64,000 nucleotides of DNA, taken from Thauera humireducens (GTDB lineage: Bacteria > Pseudomonadota > Gammaproteobacteria > Burkholderiales > Rhodocyclaceae). The notes beneath the pieces are model-generated. The model made no database searches. It saw only the letters and a list, made by a program, of their open reading frames with translations, and was not told the DNA's origin. Made by a program: the position numbers and the translations under genes. Below, one piece after another: positions 1-8,574 of the stretch. The stretch is taken from assembly GCF_001051995.2 (NCBI RefSeq), contig NZ_CP014646.1, forward strand, positions 2,480,001-2,544,000, in the 5' to 3' direction. Position 1 is the first letter of the stretch. Each line of letters opens with the position of its first letter.

Positions 1-958
<958 letters not shown>

Positions 959-1043
959 ATCGCTATCCTTAAAATCAGAACCAGAAAAACCAGTGCGGCG
1001 CCCAATCGTGTTGGCCGCCGCGCCAGGCCAGGCAGAAAATGAG

Positions 1044-1118
<75 letters not shown>

Positions 1119-1135
1119 GCCGAAAACAGCACATC

Positions 1136-1209
1136 TGGAGCGGGTGAAGGGAATCGAACCCTCGTCGTAAGCTTGGAAGGCTTCTGCTCTACCATTGAGC
1201 TACACCCGC
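1136..1209 (-). tRNA. tRNA-Gly (anticodon TCC)
   Basis: On the minus strand the acceptor GCGGGTG pairs with CACCCGC. The D arm has TAGCTCAATGGTAGAGC, the anticodon is TCC, the T loop is GTTCGATTC, and CCA is encoded. It is the middle tRNA of the Tyr-Gly-Thr-tuf operon. Confidence 0.97.
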
Positions 1210-1295
1210 GCCTGCCACTGCAAAACAAACCGCAGTCGATTCACTACAACCGCCACGCCAACCGCGCCATGTGCGCACCTGACGTTAAGTATTAC

Positions 1296-1380
1296 TGGTG
1301 GAGGGAGAAGGATTCGAACCTTCGAAGGCTGAGCCGTCAGATTTACAGTCTGATCCCGTTGACCGCTTGGGTATCCCTCC
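1296..1380 (-). tRNA. tRNA-Tyr (anticodon GTA)
   Basis: An 85-nt class II tRNA on the minus strand. The acceptor GGAGGGA pairs with TCCCTCC, the anticodon GTA sits in the loop of CAGACTGTAAATCTG, and a long variable arm is followed by the T loop GTTCGAATC and encoded CCA. It is the first gene of the tRNA-tuf operon, just downstream of a strong promoter. Confidence 0.97.
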
Positions 1381-1396
1381 ACGCGGGAAGCCCCGC

Positions 1397-1425
1397 ACTA
1401 TAGGGGACACCCTTTACCCTGTCAA
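1397..1425 (-). promoter_or_regulatory. Sigma-70 promoter of the tRNA-tuf operon
   Basis: Read on the minus strand, a perfect -35 TTGACA (1420-1425) and a -10 TATAGT (1397-1402) are separated by exactly 17 bp. The bases just after the -10 are GCGGGGC, a GC-rich discriminator of the kind linked to stringent control of stable-RNA operons. The -10 ends about 16 bp before the mature tRNA-Tyr 5' end. Confidence 0.9.
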
Positions 1426-1621
1426 ATACTTTTTGCGTCGCAGGTCAAAAAAGTCCGAGCCTGCGTCCTCGTGGGGCTCCATTCAGGGTTTGCCGCCATT
1501 GAGCCCCCCCCGGTCTCCGCCCTAGTCTGGACGTGACTTAAGCGCGCCGCGCCGCGCGCCAGAGTGCGGCAGCGCGGCCGGCCCGACCTCAGGAAGACTG
1601 ACTCTGGAAGGAGACGGCATC

Positions 1622-4600
1622 ATGGGCGACCCCGGATTTTCGGCTGCATCCGGCAGCGTCAGCCTCGACGACAAGTACACGCTCGAGTCCGGGCGCGTCT
1701 ACATGACGGGCTACCAGGCACTCGTCCGGCTCCTGCTGATCCAGAAGGCTCGTGACGAGGGCGCAGGCCTGGATACGGCGGGCTTCGTGTCCGGATACCG
1801 CGGCTCGCCGCTGGGAGGGCTGGACCAGACCCTGTGGAAGGCACGTGCGCACCTCGAGCGACACCGCATCGTCTTCCAGCCCGGCGTAAACGAGGACCTC
1901 GCGGCGACGGCCGTGTGGGGCACGCAGCAGCTTCAGTTGTCGCCGGGTGCGCGCCACGCCGGCGTGTTCGCGATGTGGTACGGCAAGGGCCCCGGCGTGG
2001 ATCGCTGCGGCGACGTGTTCCGCCATGCCAACGCGGCGGGCAGCGCGCGATTCGGCGGCGTGCTGGTCGTGGCTGGCGACGACCATGCTGCCAAGTCGTC
2101 CACGCTGCCCCACCAGACCGACCACTTCTTCAAGTCGATGATGATGCCGGTACTGGCTCCGGCGGGGGTACAGGAGTACATCGACTTCGGCGTGCATGGC
2201 TACGCGCTGTCACGCTACTCGGGATGCTGGGTGGCGTTCAAGGCACTGGCGGATACCGTCGAGACGTCTGCCTCCGTCGCGATCGACCCGCACCGGGTGC
2301 AGGTGTCGATGCCAACCGATTTCGCGTTGCCGCCGGGCGGCCTCAACCTGCGCTGGCCCGACCCGCCGCTGGTGCAGGAGAAACGCCTGCTGCACTACAA
2401 GCTCTACGCTGCGCTGGCCTACGCGCGCGCCAACGGGCTCAACAGCATCATCATCGACTCACCCCACCCCAGGCTGGGCATCATCACCAGCGGCAAGAGC
2501 TACCTCGACGTGCGCCAGGCGCTCGACGACCTCGGCATCGACGACGCACTCGCCGGCGTGATCGGCCTCAGGCTGTACAAGGTCGGCATGGTGTGGCCGC
2601 TCGAAGCCGACGGCGTGCGCAGTTTCGCCGAAGGGCTGGACGAGATCCTGGTGGTCGAGGAAAAGCGCCAGCTGCTCGAGTACCAGCTGAAGGAAGAACT
2701 CTACAACTGGCGCGAAGACGTGCGCCCGCGCGTGGTCGGCAAGTTCGACGAGAAGGGTGAATGGGCCCACGTGCTGCGGCCGGACGGGACGATCGACCAT
2801 GGCGACTGGCTGCTGCCGGCCGCCGGCGAGCTGACCCCGGCGATGATCGCCCGCGCCATCGCCAACCGCATCGGTCGTTTCTTCACCTCCGAGCGCATCG
2901 AGGCCCGCCTCGCCTTCCTGCAGGCCAAGGAAGCGGCGCTGGCACGCCGCGCTTTCCAGGCGGACCGCGTGCCGACCTTCTGCTCCGGCTGCCCGCACAA
3001 CACCTCCACCCACGTGCCCGAAGGCAGCCGCGCGCTGGCCGGCATCGGCTGCCACTACATGGTCACCTGGATGCCGGAACGTCGTGCCGGCACCTTCACC
3101 CACATGGGCGGCGAGGGCGTACCCTGGGTCGGGCTCGCCCCCTTCACCGACGAGAAGCACATCTTCGCCAACCTCGGCGACGGCACCTATTTCCACTCCG
3201 GGCTGATGGCGATCCGCCAGGCGGTGGCCGCCCGAGTCAACATCACCTACAAGATCCTCTACAACGACGCGGTGGCGATGACCGGCGGCCAGCCGCACGA
3301 CGGCCCGCTCGACGTGCCGACCATCGTGCGCCAGTTGCAGGCCGAGGGCGTGCACAACATCGTTGTCGTGACCGATGGCACCGAGCGCGCCTACGGACCG
3401 TCCGACCTGCCCCACATTCCGATCCGACACCGCGACGAGCTCGACACCATCCAGCGCGAGCTGCGCGAGTCGGGCGGGGTCACCGCACTGATCTACGACC
3501 AGACCTGCGCTGCCGAGAAACGCCGGCGCCGCAAGCGCGGCACCTACCCCGACCCGGCACGCCGCGTCTTCATCAACGAGGCGGTATGCGAGGGGTGCGG
3601 CGACTGCGGCGAGCAGTCGAACTGCATGTCCATCCTGCCGGTCGAGACCGCCCTCGGGCGCAAGCGCCGCATCGACCAGTCCTCCTGCAACAAGGACTAC
3701 TCCTGCCTCAAGGGCTTCTGCCCGAGCTTCGTCACCATCGAAGGCGGCCGTCTGCGCAGGGGCCAGGCGCTGCAGACCGCGACGACCGAGTTCGACGCGC
3801 TGCCACCCCCGCGACTGCCCTCAACCGCACGCCCCTTCGGCATCCTCGTAACCGGGGTCGGCGGCACCGGCGTCATTACGATCGGCGCGCTGATCGGCAT
3901 GGCGGCCCACCTCGACGGCAAGGGCGTGACCGTGCTCGACATGACCGGACTGGCGCAGAAAGGGGGCTCGGTCTACAGCCACGTCCGCATCGCCGATCAT
4001 CCGGACGCACTGCACGCCGTCCGCATCGCCGCCGGCGAAGCGGACGCGGTGATCGGCGGGGACCTCATCGTCAGTGCCAGCACCGAGGCCCTGGCCAAGA
4101 TGGCGCCCCGCCGCACCCGGGCCGTGATCAACGTCGCCGAGATCCCGACTTCGGAATTCGCCCACAACCCGGGCTGGAAGTTTCCGCAGGCCGAGATGAT
4201 CGCAACGCTGCGCGAAGCCATGGCGGACGGCACGGACTTCATCGACGCTCAGCGCCTGGCCACCGCGTTGCTCGGCGACGGTATCGCGACCAACCTCTTC
4301 CTGCTCGGCTTCGCCTGGCAGCGGGGCATGGTGCCGGTTTCAGAGGACTCGCTGATGAAGGCCATCGCCCTCAATGGCGTCGCCATCGACCTGAACCGCA
4401 GCGCCTTCGTGTGGGGACGGCGGGCAGCCCATGACCTCGCTGCCGTCGAACGCCATGCGGCGCCCCAGGTGTCCACCGAACCCATCCCGGCGGACCTTGA
4501 TGCGCTGGTCGCGCACCGCATGGCACTGCTCACCGCGTATCAGGACGCCGCCTACGCCGAACGCTTCCGCGGGCTGGTCCACCGCGTGCGCGACATCGAG

Positions 4601-5152
4601 GCGCAGCGGGTCGGCGCGGGCAGCACACGCCTTGCCGAGGCGGTCGCCCGCAGCTACGCGAAGCTGCTGGCCTACAAGGACGAGTACGAGGTCGCGCGGC
4701 TCTACACCGCACCGGCTTTCCAGCAGGCGCTGGCGGCCACCTTCGACGGCGATTACACCATCCGCTTCCACCTCGCGGCGCCCTTGCTGGCGAAACCCGA
4801 TCCGAATACCGGCCTGATTGCCAAGCACAGCTTCGGCCCGGGCATGCTGAAGGTCTTCCGCGTCCTGGCGAAGCTGAAACGGCTGCGCGGCACGCGCTGG
4901 GACCTTTTCGGCCACACGGCCGAGCGCCGCGCCGAACGCGCCCTGATCGAGCAGTTCGAAACCGACGTCGACGAGCTGCTGTGCACGCTGAACTTTGCAC
5001 GCCTGCCGCTGGCCGTGCAGATCGCCTCGCTGCCCGAGCACATCGGCGGCTTCGGCCACGTCAAGGCGCGGGCGATGGCACGTGCCGCAGAGCGTCGCGC
5101 CGAGCTGCTCGCCGAATGGCGAGCCCTCCCCCAGCGGCAGACGAGCGCTTGA
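1622..5152 (+). CDS. Indolepyruvate ferredoxin oxidoreductase family protein (fused subunits)
   Basis: This 1176-residue protein belongs to the fused indolepyruvate/2-oxoacid:ferredoxin oxidoreductases, which oxidatively decarboxylate aryl-pyruvates to aryl-acetyl-CoA with thiamine diphosphate and Fe-S clusters. The N-terminal half is the TPP-dependent part, with GCPHNTS near 450 and the TPP signature GDGTYFHSG plus LYNDAVAMTGGQ near 520-560. A cysteine cluster CEGCGDCGEQSNC at about 656-668 and more cysteines to about 700 look like an iron-sulfur site. GVGGTGVITIGALIG and MTGLAQKGGSV (about 740-785) mark the gamma (POR) domain, and a C-terminal extension follows. The ATG is preceded by GGAAGGAG. 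It probably acts in aromatic amino acid breakdown towards phenylacetyl-CoA; the true substrate is not visible. Confidence 0.9.
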   Translation: MGDPGFSAASGSVSLDDKYTLESGRVYMTGYQALVRLLLIQKARDEGAGLDTAGFVSGYRGSPLGGLDQTLWKARAHLERHRIVFQPGVNEDLAATAVWGTQQLQLSPGARHAGVFAMWYGKGPGVDRCGDVFRHANAAGSARFGGVLVVAGDDHAAKSSTLPHQTDHFFKSMMMPVLAPAGVQEYIDFGVHGYALSRYSGCWVAFKALADTVETSASVAIDPHRVQVSMPTDFALPPGGLNLRWPDPPLVQEKRLLHYKLYAALAYARANGLNSIIIDSPHPRLGIITSGKSYLDVRQALDDLGIDDALAGVIGLRLYKVGMVWPLEADGVRSFAEGLDEILVVEEKRQLLEYQLKEELYNWREDVRPRVVGKFDEKGEWAHVLRPDGTIDHGDWLLPAAGELTPAMIARAIANRIGRFFTSERIEARLAFLQAKEAALARRAFQADRVPTFCSGCPHNTSTHVPEGSRALAGIGCHYMVTWMPERRAGTFTHMGGEGVPWVGLAPFTDEKHIFANLGDGTYFHSGLMAIRQAVAARVNITYKILYNDAVAMTGGQPHDGPLDVPTIVRQLQAEGVHNIVVVTDGTERAYGPSDLPHIPIRHRDELDTIQRELRESGGVTALIYDQTCAAEKRRRRKRGTYPDPARRVFINEAVCEGCGDCGEQSNCMSILPVETALGRKRRIDQSSCNKDYSCLKGFCPSFVTIEGGRLRRGQALQTATTEFDALPPPRLPSTARPFGILVTGVGGTGVITIGALIGMAAHLDGKGVTVLDMTGLAQKGGSVYSHVRIADHPDALHAVRIAAGEADAVIGGDLIVSASTEALAKMAPRRTRAVINVAEIPTSEFAHNPGWKFPQAEMIATLREAMADGTDFIDAQRLATALLGDGIATNLFLLGFAWQRGMVPVSEDSLMKAIALNGVAIDLNRSAFVWGRRAAHDLAAVERHAAPQVSTEPIPADLDALVAHRMALLTAYQDAAYAERFRGLVHRVRDIEAQRVGAGSTRLAEAVARSYAKLLAYKDEYEVARLYTAPAFQQALAATFDGDYTIRFHLAAPLLAKPDPNTGLIAKHSFGPGMLKVFRVLAKLKRLRGTRWDLFGHTAERRAERALIEQFETDVDELLCTLNFARLPLAVQIASLPEHIGGFGHVKARAMARAAERRAELLAEWRALPQRQTSA

Positions 5153-5217
5153 ACGCGGGTGCAGGGAGCTGCGTCGGGACGCTATGATCACGTCCTCCCA
5201 CCTTCACCTGCGCCCGC

Positions 5218-5970
5218 ATGCCCCCCGCCGCCAAAGCCCTCCTGGCCCAGCTCGCTGGCGCCGCTGGTGCCCTCGTACTCGCCCGCAACGGATGGCTGAC
5301 CGGACTCTGGCCGCTGGTCGGGGCTCAGGCGGGGCTCGCCGCCGCCGTGGCGTTCGGCATGGGCAGCGCACGCTGGTGGCTGCCGATCCATCTCGGCTTC
5401 CTGCCACTCGCAGTCGTCGCCCTGCAGCTGGGCATCGCCCCGGCGTGGTACCTCGCGGCCTTCGTGCTGTTGCTGCTGGTCTACTGGACCAGTTTCCGCA
5501 CCCAGGTGCCGCTCTACCTCAGCAACCGCCCGACCGCCGCGGCGGTGGCCGGGCTGCTGCCGGCCAGGCCCCTGCGTCTGCTCGACATCGGGGCCGGCAC
5601 CGGCTCGCTGCTCCGTCCGCTGGCGCGCGCGCGCCCCGAAAGCCGCTTCACCGGCGTCGAGCTCGCCCCCGCACCGTGGCTGATCGGGCGCCTGCTGTGC
5701 GCGCCGCTCTCCAACATAGACTGGCGACGCGCCGACCTTTTCGCACCCGCGTGGGCAGACTACGATGCAGTGTATGCCTTCCTCTCCCCCGTGCCGATGC
5801 CGGCCGTGTGGGCCAAGGCCGTTGCCGAAATGCAGCCGGGCAGCCTGCTGATCAGCAACAGCTTTGCCATTCCGGACGTGCAACCCGAGCGCATCGCGGA
5901 AGTGGGGGACCGGCGCGGCACGCGCCTCTACGTCTATCGCATCCCGAGCCCGACGGACAGCGGCCGATAG
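5218..5970 (+). CDS. Membrane-anchored class I SAM-dependent methyltransferase
   Basis: A 250-residue protein. The first 95 residues are strongly hydrophobic and contain three or four likely membrane helices. They are followed by a Rossmann methyltransferase domain whose SAM motif I is LLDIGAGTGSLL near residue 120, with an acidic motif II region (FTGVELAPAP). The substrate cannot be named. It starts 65 bp after the oxidoreductase on the same strand and could be co-transcribed with it. No strong Shine-Dalgarno sequence is seen before this ATG, but the hydrophobic N-terminus begins here. Confidence 0.8.
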   Translation: MPPAAKALLAQLAGAAGALVLARNGWLTGLWPLVGAQAGLAAAVAFGMGSARWWLPIHLGFLPLAVVALQLGIAPAWYLAAFVLLLLVYWTSFRTQVPLYLSNRPTAAAVAGLLPARPLRLLDIGAGTGSLLRPLARARPESRFTGVELAPAPWLIGRLLCAPLSNIDWRRADLFAPAWADYDAVYAFLSPVPMPAVWAKAVAEMQPGSLLISNSFAIPDVQPERIAEVGDRRGTRLYVYRIPSPTDSGR

Positions 5971-6082
5971 ATCGAAATGGCGCCACGAAGCATCGCTTTT
6001 CCGGCGCTTACCGCACGTCCCGGCTCGCGATAATCCTGATCGTGCGGCCACTGGCGGTCGCAAGCAAAGGACGAAGGGATCC

Positions 6083-6790
6083 ATGGCTGAGATCATCTGC
6101 GTGATCGGCAACAAGGGCGGCACCGGCAAGACCACGCTGTCGCACATGCTGTGCCAGGGGCTGGGGCTGCTGGGGCAACGCGCCGCCTGCGTGCTCACCG
6201 ACACCTCGCGCGAACCGCTGTTGCCCGGGGGGCGGCGCTACGTGACCGCCGATGCGCGCACCCGCGACGCCCTGACCAAGGTCGTCGACAAGCTGCGCAG
6301 CCTCGACGACTGGATCGGCGTCATCGACGGCGGCGGCAACCGCACCGAGATGGACCGCAAGCTCTATGCACTGTCCGACATCGTGCTGCTACCCTTCCGC
6401 GAGTCGCACGAGGACATCCGCACGGTGGTCCGCGACCTCGAGATGTTCCCGCGGGCCTATGCCGTGCCGACGCAATGGCCAACCAACGCCTGGCAGCGCG
6501 ATGCGGCCGACCGCAACGTCGCGCAGTTGATGAGCGCCTATCGCCACCGCATCCTGCGGCCGGTCAACGCCTTGTCGTCGACCAAGCTGCTGTTGCAGAA
6601 GCAGGTGCCGGAGCAGATGCCCACCCCGCTCGCCAATGCCTGCCGGGCCATTGCGCGCCAGGTCCTGCAGGTGCTGGAGATCGACTTCTCGGAAACCACG
6701 GTGGACGAGGACCTGATCGACGAGGTCGAGCCGCTGCCGGCGGCGGAGATGCCGTTGCGGCTGACCAACGCCGCGCGCCGCTCGCACTGA
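6083..6790 (+). CDS. Orphan ParA/MinD-like ATPase
   Basis: This 235-residue SIMIBI-class ATPase has the deviant Walker A motif GNKGGTGKTTLS at residues 8-19. The usual ParA second motif (DLDPQ) is replaced by TDTSREPL, and the Walker B region reads VIDGGGNRTEMD, where typical ParA proteins have VIDTPP. There is no parB-like gene or visible parS site beside it, so a role in chromosome or plasmid partition is not supported. Relatives in single-gene contexts position other cargo, but none is identifiable here. The start is the ATG followed by AEIICVIG; the longer in-frame open region upstream has no family similarity. Confidence 0.78.
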   Translation: MAEIICVIGNKGGTGKTTLSHMLCQGLGLLGQRAACVLTDTSREPLLPGGRRYVTADARTRDALTKVVDKLRSLDDWIGVIDGGGNRTEMDRKLYALSDIVLLPFRESHEDIRTVVRDLEMFPRAYAVPTQWPTNAWQRDAADRNVAQLMSAYRHRILRPVNALSSTKLLLQKQVPEQMPTPLANACRAIARQVLQVLEIDFSETTVDEDLIDEVEPLPAAEMPLRLTNAARRSH

Positions 6791-6805
6791 GGACAGCGGG
6801 CGCCC

Positions 6806-7435
6806 TCAGAGGCGCGTGCCGCTGCGCGACATGACGACGAGCGCCTGGGCGCGATTGGATACGCCCAGGGCGCGGAAGATCGCGGTGACGTGAACCTTGA
6901 CCGTGCCCTCGGACAGGCCGAGCAGGTCCGCAATTTCGCGGTTGGTCTTGCCGCTGGCGAGCAGATCGAGCACGCGGGACTGCGCCGTCGTGAGGCCAAA
7001 GCGCTCGCTCGGGGGTACGCGGCGGCCACCGGGCGCCGACGCGGAACGAGTCGCCGGGGTATGCACGCCGCCGGCGAGCACCACGCGCACGGCCTCGAGC
7101 AGCACGTCGCCCGGGTTCGACTTCGACACGTAGCCCGAGGCGCCCGCCTTGATCGCTCGCCGCACCGACGCCTCGTCGTCGATGGCCGAGACAACGATCG
7201 CCGGGACATCCGGAAAGCGCTTGGCCAGCACCCCGAGCAGCGAGAAACCATTCATGTCCGGCAGCATCAGGTCGATGATCGCGAGGTCGATGTCCGCATC
7301 GGTTTCAAGCCGGACAAGCGCCTCGTCGGCGCCACTGGCCTCGATGCACACCAGCCCGGCCTGCAGGCGCGCGAGGCTCTGTGCCATGGCTTCCCGCACC
7401 AGGGCGTGATCTTCGACGATGAGAATCCTGCTCAA
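6806..7435 (-). CDS. LuxR/NarL-type response regulator
   Basis: A two-domain transcription regulator. The receiver has the acidic pair in ILIVEDH, phosphoacceptor Asp55 in IIDLMLPDMNG and a conserved lysine in YVSKSNPG. A C-terminal LuxR helix-turn-helix follows (LTTAQSRVLDLLASGKTNREIADLLGLSE in two parts). I chose the TTG at 7435, preceded by GGAG at normal spacing, because the receiver fold starts at SRILIVEDH; an ATG at 7498 would add 21 unrelated residues. It faces away from the binding protein/hybrid kinase pair across about 140-200 bp and is the probable output of that sensor. Confidence 0.88.
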   Translation of the reverse strand: MSRILIVEDHALVREAMAQSLARLQAGLVCIEASGADEALVRLETDADIDLAIIDLMLPDMNGFSLLGVLAKRFPDVPAIVVSAIDDEASVRRAIKAGASGYVSKSNPGDVLLEAVRVVLAGGVHTPATRSASAPGGRRVPPSERFGLTTAQSRVLDLLASGKTNREIADLLGLSEGTVKVHVTAIFRALGVSNRAQALVVMSRSGTRL

Positions 7436-7572
7436 GAATGACTCCAGGCGCGGCAGAGCGTAGGCATGCGGATGCGTGAAGCATAGCACGCCCCCCATAC
7501 CCTCCCTCTACCGGCAAGCCGCGAAAGCACGCACAATCGCGCTACCGCGCCACCCGATCGAGATATCCCGGT

Positions 7573-8574
7573 TTGTTCCCGTTTTGCCTTCCGGCCCATG
7601 CCACTCCACAGGAACACGACCGGGCAACCCCATGCTCAAGGAGGCGGGGCGAAACCTTCAGCCGCTGGCTGCTCGTGCTGCTGATCGTGCTGCTGATCGT
7701 GCTCGGACCGCTGGCGCCCGCGCAGGCCGCCCAACGCATCCTGATCGTCACGAGCACCGAAACGCCGGCGCAGACCGAGGCCGTCAGCACCTTGCAAGCC
7801 GAGCTGGAGGAGCGCGGGCGCGCACTCGAGACCCGCCCCTGGGATCAGACCTCGGCCGAACAGACGCGCGCCGTCGACATCGTCGTCACGGTCGGCACGC
7901 CGGCAGCGCGCGCCGTCGCGAATCACGCCAGCCCGGCACCGGTGCTGCACATCCTGCTGTCGGCCCACAACTACGCTTCCCTGCCCGCCCGCGCCAGCGG
8001 GCGCCAGTCGGCAATCGTGCTCGACCAGCCTCCTGCGCGCCTCGTCGCACTGGTACAGCTCGCCTTGCCGGCGCTAGAGCGTATTGCCCTGATTGGCGGG
8101 CCGCAGAGCGAGGATCTCGTCGCCCAGCTTGCGCAGGCTGCGGCGCACGCGCGCCTCGGCATCGCGCAGGCTTCCATCGTCCGGGAAAACGAACTGTTCG
8201 GAGCGCTGCAGGCCGTGCTGGCCGAACCCGCGGTGCTGGTCGCCACGCCCGATCCGGCGGTCTTCAACCGCTTCACCGTGCAGAACATCCTGCTCACCGC
8301 CTTCCGCCATCGCTCGCCGGTACTCGGTTTCTCGGCAGCCTACGCCAAGGCGGGTGCCCTGTTGAGCCTGTATTCGACCCCCGCCCAGATCGGCAGCGAT
8401 GCCGCACGGGTGGTCGAGTCCGTGCTGCGCGGCGGCGCCCTGCCTGCGGTCTCGGGGCCGCACAGCTTCGAGGTGCAGACCAACCCCACGGTGGCACGCT
8501 CGCTGGGCATCGAGCTGCCAGCGGCCGAGACGCTGACCGCTCGGCTGCGCAGCCTGGAGGAGGCGAAGCCATGA
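7573..8574 (+). CDS. Periplasmic binding protein of the ABC_sub_bind type, sensor-linked
   Basis: A signal peptide (RWLLVLLIVLLIVLGPLAPAQA) is followed by a periplasmic-binding-protein-like fold. It contains RIALIGGPQSED and the family-typical SPVLGFSAAYAKAGALLSLY with TPAQIG, as in PF04392 proteins. No permease or ATPase is nearby. The stop overlaps the start of the kinase gene (ATGA), so it most likely presents a ligand to that kinase rather than feeding a transporter. The start is unsure: the only in-frame option before the signal peptide is a TTG without a Shine-Dalgarno sequence. An ATG at 7632 is out of frame by one base and would give an ideal MLKRRGETF start if one G of 7640-7641 were absent. 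Confidence 0.72.
   Translation: MFPFCLPAHATPQEHDRATPCSRRRGETFSRWLLVLLIVLLIVLGPLAPAQAAQRILIVTSTETPAQTEAVSTLQAELEERGRALETRPWDQTSAEQTRAVDIVVTVGTPAARAVANHASPAPVLHILLSAHNYASLPARASGRQSAIVLDQPPARLVALVQLALPALERIALIGGPQSEDLVAQLAQAAAHARLGIAQASIVRENELFGALQAVLAEPAVLVATPDPAVFNRFTVQNILLTAFRHRSPVLGFSAAYAKAGALLSLYSTPAQIGSDAARVVESVLRGGALPAVSGPHSFEVQTNPTVARSLGIELPAAETLTARLRSLEEAKP

Noticed and set aside
6083..6790. Chromosome partition locus parA
   Set aside because: No parB, no parS-like palindromes and atypical ATPase motifs.
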